Shown in pieces: positions 11,947 to 24,221 of a DNA stretch of 64,000 nucleotides. The DNA lies in NCBI GenBank assembly GCA_963669155.1, contig OZ022586.1, positions 23,607,030-23,671,029 of the forward strand, read 5' to 3'. Below the pieces are notes generated by a model, which did no database searches, was not told where the DNA came from, and worked only from the letters and a program-made list of their open reading frames with translations. A program made the position numbers and the translations under genes. The stretch's first letter is position 1. Each line of letters begins with the position of its first letter. The DNA comes from Arbacia lixula (taxonomy: Eukaryota > Echinodermata > Echinoidea > Arbacioida > Arbaciidae).

Positions 11947-12151
11947 CTGTGACTTGGACACCATCGAGCGCGAAGCCGGTTGTGGTTTGGCCTGCAGTCC
12001 CTGAGCCGACATCGACCAAGGCCAGCAGGTCGGTGTTGAGTGTGGTCATGGTGGTATTGGCCGGGACCATAGCATCGGCCACGAAGATGAGGCTCCCATT
12101 ACGAATCTCCCTTACAACGATCTCCCTAATTATTGATGAGCGTGTCTGAAG
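11947..12151 (-). CDS. Gene 1: SEA domain, second exon
   Basis: The acceptor catcaccag lies above 12151, entered in phase 0 from the exon at 12781-12908, and the donor gtgttt lies below 11947 (phase 1). It reads LQTRSSIIREIVVREIRNGS and continues LIFVADAMVP, then a second half ending TGFALDGVQVT. RNGSLIF aligns with the SEA autoproteolysis site, G-S followed by a hydrophobic strand. SEA domains cut there remain associated as heterodimers, so the HYR ectodomain may be held non-covalently. Cleavage itself is inference from the motif. Confidence 0.8.
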
Positions 12152-12780
12152 CTGGTGATGAACACACATACAAGAGAAAGAAATATAAAGTGTTTAAAAG
12201 ACGGGGATCTGCTAACCGTGGACCAAACATTTGTTTTCTGTATTCCGTTTAGAAGTCACTGGTATAATAAAGACAAAGTGAAGAAATGTATTAAAATACA
12301 TACCAAAGTGGATGGTCTAGGCATGTTAGGGGTCAGACATTGTGCTTTATTGTAAAGCATAAGCCTAAGTTTCATTGGTGTAGAAATTTAAGGGCTGATT
12401 GCTTACGCACTCTTTCCGTGCGTATAGCGCCCGCCAAGGGGGAGGGGGGTAAATCTAGTATAGGAAGAGAGAAAGATGTAACTGCAGGCACCTCAGATGT
12501 ATGGCAAGTACAGAGTGAGGAGTCACGCATCGTCATAATCGTTTCCATTCTTATTGTCGAGTCTTTCTTTCTTCTTGTGGTCAGGTGAGGCCATTCTCAC
12601 CAAAGGGCTACACAAACTGGAGGGACCATCATACACCTCGGAACTTTAAATATAGCAAAAACTAGGGAGGCTATTTTGTCGGGGCTCCATCAGTATGTAT
12701 TGGGCAAATCATACTGAAGTTCAAAGAAAGTATATGTCACAGCTTAGAGCACTGAGAAGAGAGCATACAATTATTCGTAC

Positions 12781-12908
12781 CTCCAAAATGAAAGCATTGG
12801 CTTCGTCGATAAACCTGGCTGAGTTGGGATTAGCTAGATCTGCTGTGTATATGTACTCGACACCGTCCCTTGCTGTAGCGCGCACTGTTATCCCGTATGA
12901 GTTGGTTG
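12781..12908 (-). CDS. Gene 1: SEA domain, first exon
   Basis: The acceptor ctcctgacag lies above 12908 and the donor gtacga below 12781. Entry is phase 1 and exit phase 0. The exon encodes ATNSYGITVRATARDG, then YTADLANPNSARFIDEANAF and ILE, typical of the first strand and helix of SEA (an aliphatic strand, then a 'L.NP.S..F' segment). Splicing to 11947-12151 gives a continuous SEA of about 110 residues. Confidence 0.8.
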
Positions 12909-13658
12909 CTGTCAGGAGAGAAAGAAACGAAGAACAGGAAGTTTATATTTCAACACTTATGTAACAGAGTTTTGCAGTTCTGGGAAAAGGGTTTGATATT
13001 AGATGAATAACTCAGATTCAGTCATGACATTTATTACAAAACACGTAGGATATATAAAGTGGGGTAAGTGGGTCACTCAAATTTAGTCACGAGCGTGTGT
13101 GTAGGTGGGGGCAAGAGTTTCCAATGAACAATTGAACATATACATCTATTAGAAGAAATTAAAATATGCGAAAGTTTTTGTTGTCTCATTTTGTGAAAAA
13201 GCGTATTGTGGTGACATGATTGAGTGATTGCAGATATATACACAATAGTACTGTTTTTACGAGTCCTATAGTTTACCCATGTCCCGAATATCAGGGCAGT
13301 ATCTATTTGTTTTATACACTGCTGTTTGCAACTTTCTTCTACGACTCGGCACAAACAAAAGCTGGTCGCAACTCATTGTGAACATTCATAAAGTACAATT
13401 ACAGTATCATTAACCACTGATCGTGCTAATACGGTACTACTTGTATTGCCCACAATTCATACAAAAATACTATTGAGAGCTAATTATAAAATTTCTCCTT
13501 TTGTGAAAATGAATTGAAATACAATTAAGATATTGTAAAATACAAATATATCGTTTAGATGTGGAAAAGTACAACAGGCATAGGGCGAGACTTATCCTTA
13601 ACTCCCCTCCCGTCCCTATTTGAGGTACTGACTAAAAGGAGTTCTGTGTTGAGGTTAC

Positions 13659-13772
13659 CAATGCATGTCGTATCCACCCTAGTGTGGCCTGATCTGCAGC
13701 GACACTCATTCCCGATGCACTCCTCTGTGGCCAGGCACGCAGTCGCGTCGCTTTCTGAACAACCAGCAGGCG
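13659..13772 (-). CDS. Gene 1: EGF-like exon
   Basis: The acceptor tttgcgacag lies above 13772 and the donor gtaacc below 13659; phase 1-1. It reads APAGCSESDATACLATEEC and then IGNECRCRSGHTRVDTTC. Six cysteines in a compact 38-residue unit fit an EGF-like module without the calcium-binding start. It links the last HYR domain to the SEA domain. Confidence 0.85.
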
Positions 13773-14102
13773 CTGTCGCAAAGAAATGAAAAGTAACTAA
13801 TGAGACATATACTGCACAGACCCCATACTGATCCACCGTATCGTTTGTGATCAGCCCTCTTACCTGCCTGGCCAGGCTGATCATAACGTCAAGCTATTTT
13901 CAAAGCTTAGCTCTATGAAATAATACTCTGATCATTAATCTTTATGAACTCACTCAGTCTTTTTTTTTTCGCTTGCAATCTTTTCAGTGCTACGCTCTGT
14001 CGAATAATGAATGATAATAGTTGGGTTATCGCGAAAACTCGATCAGACAGACGGACGGACGAACCAACTGACGGAAAACCCGAAAACAAAATGCCATCCG
14101 GT

Positions 14103-14104
<2 letters not shown>

Positions 14105-14134
<30 letters not shown>
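14105..14134. repeat. Poly-T tract
   Basis: Thirty consecutive T on the plus strand next to the degenerate repeat that follows. It could be the A-tail of a retroposed sequence on the minus strand at 13.95-14.1 kb, but I cannot identify such an element. Confidence 0.8.
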
Positions 14135-14139
<5 letters not shown>

Positions 14140-14663
14140 AGCATGTAAACAGACCTGTTACTGCAATCACGGTCTTACTGGTGACTGTAATAATACATGT
14201 AACTGTCATTGCAATCCCAAACTGACCTGTGAATGTAATCACACACTAAATTGTAATCTATTTGACAAAGTCACCTGGAACGTAAGTTTAACCACATATT
14301 AACCCGCGACTGTAATCACACATTTACATCCTAATGTAACCCAAGTTCAAAGTGCCACTGTATGTGATCACAAAATAAACTGTCACTGTAACTACAATCT
14401 GACCGGTGTCTGAAATCACAATTCAAACTGTCACTGCAATGGCTAGTGATTGTAATGAAATACTGAACTGTCACTTCAATCACCATCGGAACAATTTATG
14501 TGATCACAAATTGTACTCACTGACCTGTGACTTAAGTGATAACAAATTAACAACTGATTTAAAAAGTATCTGTGACCATAATCACAAACTTAACTTTCAC
14601 TGGAATCACCATCTGACCAATATCTGAAATCACAAAGTTGAAACTATCACGGTACTCACTGAC
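14140..14663 (-). repeat. Degenerate tandem repeat built from an exon-end/splice-donor sequence
   Basis: About 17 imperfect units on the plus strand resemble CTGACCTGTGACTGTAATC or its variant CTGTCACTGCAATCAC, spaced roughly 24-30 bp. The complement of the unit is the last bases of HYR class D exon plus its donor (GATTACAGTCACAG then gtcagt). The array directly abuts that exon end at 14664. It therefore looks like ancient tandem amplification of the exon/intron junction into the intron. Confidence 0.75.
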
Positions 14664-14906
14664 CTGTGACTGTAATCACAAATGAACAGCTGGCCGTGTT
14701 CCCACTGCCATCCATCGCTATGTACACCAGAGTCTCCGAGCCGATCGCGAAACTGCCCTCGCTGCTGACTGGTCCGCTCAGGCTCACGTTATTTGAATTG
14801 TCTACCACAGAGGGAGCTGTCCACACTGCCGAGGTTGTCTGCTCGCCAGCGTCCGTTGTCAGGGATTGGGATGCCGGGCAGCCATTGATTACTGGATCCT
14901 CGTTAT
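14664..14906 (-). CDS. Gene 1: HYR domain, class D (most C-terminal)
   Basis: 81 codons, phase 1-1, acceptor ttgcgcag above 14906 and donor gtcagt below 14664. It starts DNEDPVINGCPASQSLTT, with the HYR core VVDNSNNVSLSGPV and the ending GNTASCSFVITVTG. It is single-copy and the most divergent HYR in the array, so it has not joined the homogenised units. It precedes the EGF exon. Confidence 0.92.
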
Positions 14907-15070
14907 CTGCGCAAATAAATCGGTCAAATATTGCATCATGCTGCTATGATTATTCAAAACCATTAATAATTAACGTGTCACTACCGTTTATTTTCACAAA
15001 TGCATCCAATTATAATTTTGAACATTTTGAGCATAATCCACAACTGTTAACCGAAACTATTCCCGGAAAC

Positions 15071-15532
15071 TTAAAGGGATAATTCACCCTGAAATCAAGT
15101 TGGTTTCAATGTAAGACGAAATATGAAAGAAGCATATAAGTGAAGGTTTGATGGAAATCCGCAAAAGAACAAAGTTTTGATTTGTTTCCGTCACATGCCA
15201 GGGGCTAATATTATGTTGTGTATAATTGCTTTCGAAACTTTTCGAAAAAAAATGTGCCCAATTATACCTGTGCCCTTTATACATCAGTACAGTTTTTACA
15301 CACATACCTATATAAAAAGGAATCATTCCGTTGTTAAAATTAGACAAAAGAGCAATTCATTAGATTATACTGTACACAACATATTGGAGAGAGCACCCCG
15401 CACGCGACGTCACAAAATACAAATTTCAAAAGGTCATATTTTCTTATCCTTTGACGATTCTTCAGAAGTATGTTTCTTTCATGTTTCTGCTCTGATTGAA
15501 ACCAATATCTTCAGGGTGAACTATCCCTTTAA
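15071..15532. mobile_element. TTAA-flanked MITE (piggyBac/Kolobok-like)
   Basis: TTAA at 15071-15074 and 15529-15532 bracket inverted ends. The left end reads AGGGATAATTCACCCTGAA and the right end is the complement of AGGGATAGTTCACCCTGAA; both continue into similar sequence ending GGTTTCAAT. The interior of about 450 bp has no transposase frame. A TTAA target duplication with such ends fits TTAA-specific cut-and-paste families. It sits in the intron between HYR exons D and A1. Confidence 0.85.
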
Positions 15533-15567
15533 TAACACCAAAGCACATCATGCAACATTCTAATTAC

Positions 15568-15816
15568 CTAGAACAAATATAGTGAATATGCATGTTGCCG
15601 AGTTGCCAGACCCATCAACGGCTGTGTAGGTCAATGATGTGATTCCAATTGGGAAGGATCCATTATTAGCCACGGGTCCATCGAAAGACAGATCGACGTT
15701 GCCCGAGTTGTCCGTGACGTTGGGCTCGGGCCAGAAGACTATCGCACTTGGAAGTGATGGTTGTGTTAACACGGCCATGCTAGCTGGGCAGTCTCGGAAT
15801 ATTGGGTCCTCGTTAT
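15568..15816 (-). CDS. Gene 1: HYR exon A1
   Basis: Class A, 83 codons. This is the most divergent A copy apart from A16: DNEDPIFRDCPAS, PVANNGS, TSLTYTAVDGSGNSATC, ending VLG. It marks the C-terminal, non-homogenised edge of the array. The donor is gtaatt rather than gtaggg. Confidence 0.93.
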
Positions 15817-16228
15817 CTGCGGTATACCAATATTACTTTAGGATTAGACATGAGGAGATGTGCTACCCATAAACAAAGTTGGGCAAGCATGTACTTCCAA
15901 TTCTTCTGATCCCACTGATATCGTCAGTGTAAAATACAAAAGGGGTTCAGGCAGCGAGACACGTAACCAATCGAGTGCAGTTTGCCAATGACCGCAGGTG
16001 CCATTATACTTGGATTTTAGAAAACCGGCGGGGGCCATTTGAACATTACACAAGTCATTGCAATGACAGGATAAATCTTGATCCCTCTGAAGACGTCAAA
16101 TGAATCTTATCAATGACGTATACACAAATGCTTAAAATCATATGTTGAATAGTACCTAAATAAACAAATCTGGGACAATATGATTAGGAAAAGAACGGCA
16201 GAGGCAGACGCTCAGAAGAAACTCGTAC

Positions 16229-16477
16229 CCGTTATGGAGATAGTGAAGTCACATGTCGCTGTATTGCCCGCTGCGTCCATGGCCGTGTATGACACATCTG
16301 AGACGCCCATCGGGTATGGTCCGCCATTGATCCCGGGTCCGTTGAACGAGACAGAGACGTTAAAAGAATTGTCCACAGCTTCGGGTTCCGTCCATGATAC
16401 ATTGGCTGTAGGCAGACTTGGTTCTGTGATCACAGCTACAGAGCTAGGGCAGTTGATGAACTCAGGGTGTTCAGTCT
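16229..16477 (-). CDS. Gene 1: HYR exon C1
   Basis: Class C, 83 codons, starting ETEHPEFINCPSSVAVITEP. It has two NVS sequons (ANVSW and FNVSV). It differs from other C copies by MGVSDVSYTAMD and the ending SITG. Confidence 0.93.
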
Positions 16478-17006
16478 CTGTGAAGATATTTTTATTTATT
16501 TATTCATCAATTGCAACATATTTTAAAATGAAAAAAAACAACAAGATGAGCAACATCTTAGCTGCATCACCATTGCATATTTTTTTTTTAAGCTTATCAG
16601 GAGAGTTAGCATTGGTGGGTAAGACTTTTGGTGATCAAAACGAACATCTTAAATGTTTTCGCATTGTTACGTATTTCTATGGAGCTGTATTAACATATTA
16701 TGCCAAATTAGATCTCATTGAGACAAGATTACTACCATTAATGTACAAATCTTTAGCCCCTCCCTCCCCCCCCCCCCCCACACGCCCATCCCTATCCGCC
16801 GCTCCAATAGTAGGAATACTCGAAATATCCCGACATAACCAGGTTTCATGAGAAAAGAGCTCCTGAACATTCTAAATGCATTTAAATAATTTGTCCGTCA
16901 TAAATGAATTTCCTCGTATGAATTTCATATGAATGATTAATTCATAACCATTTACTTCTATGAGACAACAATTTTTGTACATTTCACTGAAACACTACTG
17001 TCTTAC

Positions 17007-17258
17007 CTACGGCAGTGATCGTAAAGCTACAGATGGCAATGTTCCCAGCTTCATCGACTGCAGAATACGTCAGAGTCGTCACGCCCGTCGAAAAGTTACG
17101 AGAGTTCTCTCCCTCCACACCGTCGAAGGATCGAGTGACGTTACCGGAGTTGTCGCTGACGGAAGGCTCGGACCAACTTACGGTAGCATAAATGCGATTA
17201 GTAAGAGTGTGGACGACTCTGGATGACGGACAATCACTGAAGATAGGAGGCTGTCCGT
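17007..17258 (-). CDS. Gene 1: HYR exon B1
   Basis: Class B, 84 codons, starting DGQPPIFSDCPSSRVVHT where others have DGEPPIF. It carries AGNIAICSFTITAVG at its end. It is the last B before C1. Confidence 0.93.
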
Positions 17259-17830
17259 CTGTAAAGCAACCATATATTTTATGACTATGAACAGCGCACA
17301 TTCGTGTCGTAAAATAATATTTGCCACGCAGGGAATGCAAGGATTTAGTTGCGTACATACATTATACCCTACAATTAAACGATTTACAATCTGATGTACA
17401 TACTACCACAAAGCATCAGTAATGTTTGAATACTCTTATTGTGACACATATTTAAAGTACAGTATACATAATACAGACGGCACCGAGTGACATGATCAAA
17501 AGTATAGGCATTATATGATCTCAAACAATACTTTGATCAAAGGGCCAGAAGGCCGAAGGACAATTACTCGTCGAGCATGAACATATTTTTTATATGGATG
17601 CAACATTTATAACTGTCAATTTCTTTGAGAAAGGACTTGTTTTTCCATTTCACTCAATCAACACTGTTTGATCTTCAAATGACATATCTTTCCAAAACAT
17701 TGTTTCAATGAGAATTCATTCAGCAATTTTGGAAGCATTCTCATTGAATATGATTATGAGCACTTCTTGACGGTCCATTTATGTGCGACAGCACTTATTG
17801 CTCAAATTCACTACAACATAATTGCCTTAC

Positions 17831-18082
17831 CTACAACAGTGATCGTAAAGCTACAGATGGCAGTGTTCCCAGCTTCATCGACTGCAGAATACGTCAAAGT
17901 CGTCACGCCCGTCGAAAAGTTACGAGAGTTCTCTCCCTCCACACCGTCGAAGGACCGAGTAACGTTACCGGAGTTGTCGCTGACGGAAGGCTCGGACCAA
18001 CTTACGGTAGCATAGATGCGATTAGGAAGAGTGTAGACAACTCTGGATGACGGACAATCACTGAAGATAGGAGGCTCTCCGT
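17831..18082 (-). CDS. Gene 1: HYR exon B2
   Basis: Class B with RVVYTLPNRIYATVSWSEP. Its upstream intron is the long B-B type that contains the TTACTCGTCGAGCATGAACA block. Confidence 0.93.
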
Positions 18083-18778
18083 CTGCAAAGCAACCATGAA
18101 TACCATGACTTATGAACAGCGCACATTCGTGTCATAGAATAGCATTTGTCATGCGTGGAATGCTAGGATTTAGTTTCGCACATACATTGTACCCTACAAT
18201 TCAACTATTTACAATCTGATGTACATACTACCACAAAGCGTCATTGATGTTTGAATGTTCTTATTGTGACATATATTCAAAGTACAGTATACTTAATAGA
18301 GACTGCACCGAGTGACGTGGTCAGAAGTATAGGCATTAGATGATCTCAAAAAATACTTTGATCACCGGGCCAGAAGGCCGAAGGACAATTACTCGTCGAG
18401 CATGAACATATTTTTTTTTATATGGGTGCAACATTTATAACTGTCCACTTTTTTGAGAAATGACCTGCTTTTCCATTTCACTCAAACAACACTGTTTGAT
18501 CTTCATATGACATATCTTTACAATAAAAGTGTTTCAATGAGAATTCATTCAGCAATTTTGAAAGCATTCACATTGAATATGATTATGAACACTTCTCGAC
18601 GAAATAAGAGTCACATGCGTTACAGAAAAGAAGCTATGAAGCGATTAAATGCATTTTACAAAACGTGTTATTTGTCGTGCATGAACATATTTCTTTAATT
18701 CGGATGCAAATTTCATAACGGTCCATTTATGTGCGACAGCAACTATAGTTCAAATTCACTATAACATAACTGCCTTAC

Positions 18779-19030
18779 CTACAACAGTGATCGTAAAGCT
18801 ACAGATGGCAGTGTTCCCAGCTTCATCGACTGCAGAATACGTCAAAGTCGTCACGCCCGTCGAAAAGTTACGAGAGTTCTCTCCCTCCACACCGTCGAAG
18901 GACCGAGTGACGTTACCGGAGTTGTCGGTGACGGAAGGCTCGGTCCACGCTACGGTAGCATAGCTGCGATTAGGAAGAGTGGGGACAACTCTGGACGACG
19001 GGCAATCACTGAAGATAGGGGGCTCTCCGT
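18779..19030 (-). CDS. Gene 1: HYR exon B3
   Basis: Class B with RVVPTLPNRSYATVAWTEP and SVTDNSGNVT. Its upstream intron begins with the ctcctgccag acceptor, the type also found upstream of the truncated B copies. Confidence 0.93.
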
Positions 19031-19238
19031 CTGGCAGGAGAATAAAGTCAAGAAAGTCAGCTCAGCACATTTTGGTCTGTACGACAGGCTACACGAGTAT
19101 AAGTGTGTAAGATTGACATGTCGTTATGGTACAAATCCTGTTTAGAGTTGTCTGACAACATGTACTATGATGCTTGAATGTTTTCTTTGCACTTAAACCA
19201 ATGTCACCATTTAAATACTTAAAGCAAATGTTCCCTAC

Positions 19239-19487
19239 CTTCCACAAATATAGTGAATGTGCATATTGCCGAGTTCTCGGACCCATCACCGGCTGTATAA
19301 GTCAATGTCGTGATTCCAATCGGGAAGGATCCATTATTAGGCACGGGTCCATCGAAAGACAGATCGACGTTGCCCGAGTTGTCCGTGACGTTGGGCTCGG
19401 GCCAGAAGACTATCGCACTTGGAAGTGATGGTTGTGTTAGCACATCCATGCTAGCTGGGCAGTCCTGGAATATTGGCTCCTCGTTAT
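19239..19487 (-). CDS. Gene 1: HYR exon A2
   Basis: Class A with PASMDVLTQ (others MAV or MAM) and LTYTAGDGSENSAICTF. Confidence 0.93.
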
Positions 19488-19891
19488 CTGCATTGTACAA
19501 ATATTACTTTAGGATTAGATGAGATTTCTTTACTATGAAGAAGGCTAGGCAAGCTTGTCCTTCCAATACTTTTAATCACATTGACATCTGAGAAGTGAGC
19601 TAGGAGTACAGGTGATACAGGTTGTGAAACACGTAATCAATGGGGTGCCTTCTTGTCATGACCATGGTTGCCATTGTTGTTTGGATTGAGAAAACTAGGA
19701 GGGATCTTTTCAAAATCACAAAATCGTCGAAACTTTAAATCTTGACTACTTTTAGGCCTATAGATGACAGCAGTACAGTTCTTCCATGACTATGGCTCGG
19801 AACCATGGTAACAATTGACTTTACGATTCCTTACAGTCACATTACGCGATTAATAACATATATGTATTAAACAGTATTTATTTCATCAAAA

Positions 19892-19977
19892 GGCTCGGAC
19901 CACTCTACGGGAGCGATTAGGAAGAGTGTGGACAACTCTGGACGACGGGCAATCACTGAAGATAGGGAGCTCTCCGT
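19892..19977 (-). pseudogene. Truncated B exon (B-psi 1)
   Basis: It keeps the acceptor ctcctgccag and the first third of a class B exon (DGELPIFSDCPSSRVVHTLP). It has a net 8-bp loss after CCTAATCGC and stops matching after GAGCC, followed by TTTTGATGA. The HYR domain cannot be completed. Confidence 0.85.
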
Positions 19978-20186
19978 CTGGCAGGAGAATAAAGTCAAGA
20001 AAGTCAGCTCAGCACATTTTGGTCTGTACGGCAGGCTACACGAGTACAAGTGTGCAAGATCGACATGCCATTATGGTACAAATTCGTTTTAGAGTTGTCT
20101 GGCTACATGTATTATGATGCTTAAAATGTTTTCTTTGCACTTAGACCAATGTTATCCATTAATTACTTTCAACAAATGTTCCCTAC

Positions 20187-20435
20187 CTTCAACAAATATA
20201 GTGAATGTGCACATTGCCGAGTTCTCGGACCCATCAACGGCTGTGTAGGTCAATGTCGTGATTCCAATCGGGAAGGATCCATTATTAGGCACTGGTCCAT
20301 CGAAAGACAGATCGACGTTGCCCGAGTTGTCCGTGACGTTGGGCTCGGGCCAGAAGACTATCGCACTTGGAAGTGATGGTTGTGTTAAGACGGCCATGCT
20401 AGCTGGGCAGTCCTGGAATATTGGCTCCTCGTTAT
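20187..20435 (-). CDS. Gene 1: HYR exon A3
   Basis: Class A consensus copy: DNEEPIFQDCPASMAVLTQP, PNVTDNSGNVDLSFDG, ending FTIFVEG. Its amino acid sequence is identical to A7. Confidence 0.93.
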
Positions 20436-20849
20436 CTGTATTATACCAATATTACTTTAGGATCAGACATGAGGAGATGTGCTACCCATACGCAAAGTTG
20501 GGCAAGCATGTACTTCCAATTCTTCTGATCCCATTGATATCGTCAGTGTAAAATACAAAAGGGGTTCAGGTAGTGAGACACGTAATCAATCGAGTGCAGG
20601 TTGACAATGACCACAGGTGCCATCATACTTTGATTTTAGAAAACCAGGGGGGCCATTTGAACATTACCATGGCAATGACAGGGTAAATCTTGATCCCTCT
20701 GAAGACGTCAAATGAATCTTATCAATGACGTATACACAAATGCTTAAAATCATATGTTGAATAGTACCTAAATAAACAAATCTGGGACAATATGATTAGG
20801 AAGAGAACGGCAGACATGGCAGAGGCAGACGCTCAGAAGAAACTCGTAC

Positions 20850-21098
20850 CTGTTACGGAGATAGTAAAGTCACATGTCGCTGTATTGCCTGCTGCGTCCA
20901 TGGCCGTGTATGACACCTCTGAGACACCCATCGGGTATGGTCCGCCATTGATCCCGGGTCCGTTGAACGAGACAGAGACGTTAAAAGAATTGTCCACAGC
21001 TTCGGGTTCCGTCCATGATACATTGGCTGTAGGCAGACTTGGTTCTGTGATCACAGCTACAGAGCTAGGGCAGTTGATGAATTCAGGGTGATCAGTCT
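20850..21098 (-). CDS. Gene 1: HYR exon C2
   Basis: Class C subtype ETDHPEF (Asp where C1 and C3 have Glu) with TEPEAVDNSFNVS and GVSEVSYTAMD. Same protein as C4. Confidence 0.93.
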
Positions 21099-21618
21099 CT
21101 GTGAAGATATTTTTATTTATTTATTCATCAATTGCAACATATTTTAAAATGAAAAAAAAAAACAACAACAAGATGAGCAACATCTTAGCTGCATCAAAAG
21201 TACACATTTTTTTAGCTTATCCGGAGAGTTAGCATTGGTGGGTGAGACTTGTGGTGATCAAAACGAACATCCAAAATGTTTTCGCATTGTTACGTATTTC
21301 TATGGAGCTGTATCAACATATTATGCCAAATTAGATCTCATTGAGACAAGATTACTACCAATAATGTACAAATATTTAGCCCCCCCCCCCCCCACGCCCA
21401 TCCCTATCCGCCGCTCCGATAGTAAGAATACTCGAAATATCCCGACATAACCAGGTTTCATGAGAAAAGAGCTCCTGAACATTCTAAATGCATTTAAATA
21501 ATTTGTCCGTTATAAATAAATTTCCTCGTATCAATTTTATATGAATGATTAATTTATAACCATTTACTTATATGAGACAACAATTTTTGTACATTTCACT
21601 GAAACACTACTGTCTTAC

Positions 21619-21870
21619 CTACGACAGTGATCGTAAAGCTACAGATGGCAGTGTTCCCTGCTTCATCAACTGCAGAATACGTCAGAGTCGTCACGCCCGT
21701 CGAAAAGTTACGAGAGTTCTCTCCCTCCACACCGTCGAAGGACCGAGTAACGTTACCGGAGTTGTCGCTGACGGAAGGCTCGGACCAACTTACGGTAGCA
21801 TAGATGCGATTAGCAAGAGTGTGGACGACTCTGGATGACGGACAATCACTGAAGATAGGAGGCTCTCCGT
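21619..21870 (-). CDS. Gene 1: HYR exon B4
   Basis: Class B subtype RVVHTLANRIYATVSWSEP. It is the C-terminal member of a B triplet in a long unit and is paired with B8. Confidence 0.93.
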
Positions 21871-22561
21871 CTGTAAAGCAACCATGAATATCATGACTTA
21901 TGAACACCGCACATTCGTGTCATAGAATAGCATTTGTTATGCGTGGAATGCTAGGATTTAGTGATGTACAGACATTATACCCTACAATTCAACGATTTAC
22001 AATCTGATGTACATATTAACACAAAGCATCAGTAATGTTTGAATACTCTTATTGTGACACATATTTGAAGCATATTATACATAATAGGGACGGCACCGAG
22101 TGACGTGGTCAGAAGTATAGGCATTATATGATCTCAAACCATACACATATGGCAAGGCCGAAGGAAAAAGGAACATTACTCGTCGAGCACGAACATATTT
22201 TTTTATATGGATGCAACATTTATAACTGTCAACTTCTTTGAATATTACTTGTTATTCTATTTAACTTATCAATGCTTGATCTTCAAATGACATATCTTTC
22301 CAATAACATTGTTTTCATTCATGAAAATTCATTCAGCACTTCTTGGACATAATCGCATTGAAGATAATAATGAGCACTACTTGACGAAATAAGATTAAGA
22401 TGTGTTAAAGAAGGAAAGCTATGGAACGATTAAATTTATTTTACAAGACTTATTATTTGTCGTGCATGAACATATTTTTCAATACGAATGCAAGCTTCAT
22501 AACGGTCCATTTCTGAGTGACATAATAATTGTTCCGATTCACTACAACATAATTGCCTTAC

Positions 22562-22813
22562 CTACAACAGTGATCGTAAAGCTACAGATGGCAGTGTTCC
22601 CAGCTTCATCGACTGCAGAATACGTCAAAGTCGTCACGCCCGTCGAAAAGTTACGAGAGTTCTCTCCCTCCACACCGTCGAAGGACCGAGTGACGTTACC
22701 GGAGTTGTCGCTGACGGAAGGCTCGGACCAACTTACGGTAGCATAGATGCGATTAGGAAGAGTGTAGACAACTCTGGATGACGGACAATCACTGAAGATA
22801 GGAGGCTCTCCGT
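22562..22813 (-). CDS. Gene 1: HYR exon B5
   Basis: Class B subtype RVVYTLPNRIYATVSWSEP, middle of the triplet, with the same residues as B9. Confidence 0.93.
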
Positions 22814-23511
22814 CTGCAAAGCAACCATGAATACCATGACTTATGAACAGCGCACATTCGTGTCGTGAAATAGTATTTGTCACGTGTAGAATGCTAGGAT
22901 TTAGTTTCGCACATACATTGTACCCTACAATTCAACTATTTACAATCTGATGTACATACTACCACAAAGCGTCATTGATGTTTGAATGTTCTCATTGTGA
23001 CATATACTCAAAGTACAGTATACTTAATAGAGACTGCACCGAGTGACGTGGTCAGAAGTATAGGCATTAGATGATCTCAAACAATACTTTGATCACCGGG
23101 CCAGAAGGCCGAAGGACAATTACTCGTCGAGCACGAACATATTTTTTTTTTTATATCGGTGCAAAATTTATAACTGTCAACTTCTTTGAGAAAGGACTTG
23201 CTTTTCCATTTCACTCAAACAACACTGTTTGATCTTCAAATGACGTATCTTTACAATGAAAGTGTTTCAATAAGAATTCATTCAGCAATTTTGGAAGCTT
23301 TCTAATTGAATATGATTATGAACACTTCTCGACGAAATAAGAGTCACATGCGTTACAGAAAAGAAGCTATGAAGCGATTAAATGCATTTTACAAAACGTG
23401 TTATTTGTCGTGCATGAACATATTTCTTTAATTCGGATGCAAATTTCATAACGGTCCATTTATGTGCGACAGCAACTATTGTTCAAATTCACTTCAACAT
23501 AACTGCCTTAC

Positions 23512-23763
23512 CTACAACAGTGATCGTAAAGCTACAGACGGCAGTGTTCCCAGCTTCATCGACTGCAGAATACGTCAAAGTCGTCACGCCCATCGAAAAA
23601 TTACGAGAGTTCTCTCCCCCCACACCGTCGAAGGACCGAGTGACGTTACCGGAGTTGTCATTGACGGAAGGCTCGGTCCACGCTACGGTAGCATAGCTGC
23701 GATTAGGAAGAGTTTGGACAACTCTGGACGACGGGCAATCACTGAAGATAGGGGGCTCTCCGT
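23512..23763 (-). CDS. Gene 1: HYR exon B6
   Basis: Class B subtype RVVQTLPNRSYATVAWTEP with SVNDNSGNVT, DGVGGENSRNFSMGV and NTAVCSF. It opens the triplet and is paired with B10. Confidence 0.93.
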
Positions 23764-23972
23764 CTGGCAGGAGAATAAAGTCAAGAAAGTCAGCTCAGCA
23801 CATTTTGGTCTGTACGACAGGCTACACGAATATAAGTGTGTAAGATTGACATGCCATTATGGTACAAATCCTGTTTAGAGTTGTCTGACAACATGTACTA
23901 TGATGCTTAAAATGTTTTCTTTGCACTTAAACCAATGTCACCATTTAAATACTTAAAGCAAATGTTACCTAC

Positions 23973-24221
23973 CTTCCACAAATATAGTGAATGTGCATAT
24001 TGCCGAGTTCTCGGACCCATCACCGGCTGTATAAGTCAATGTCGTGATTCCAATCGGGAAGGATCCATTATTAGGCACGGGTCCATCGAAAGACAGATCG
24101 ACGTTGCCCGAGTTGTCCGTGACGTTGGGCTCGGGCCAGAAGACTATCGCACTTGGAAGTGATGGTTGTGTTAACACGGCCATGCTAGCTGGGCAGTCAT
24201 GGAATATTGGCTCCTCGTTAT
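23973..24221 (-). CDS. Gene 1: HYR exon A4
   Basis: Class A subtype EPIFHDCPASMAV with TAGDGSENSAICTF. Same residues as A8. Confidence 0.93.

Noticed and set aside
13950-14134. Possible retroposed element ending in the 30-bp poly-T
   Set aside because: No recognisable SINE boxes or LINE frame and no clear target duplication.
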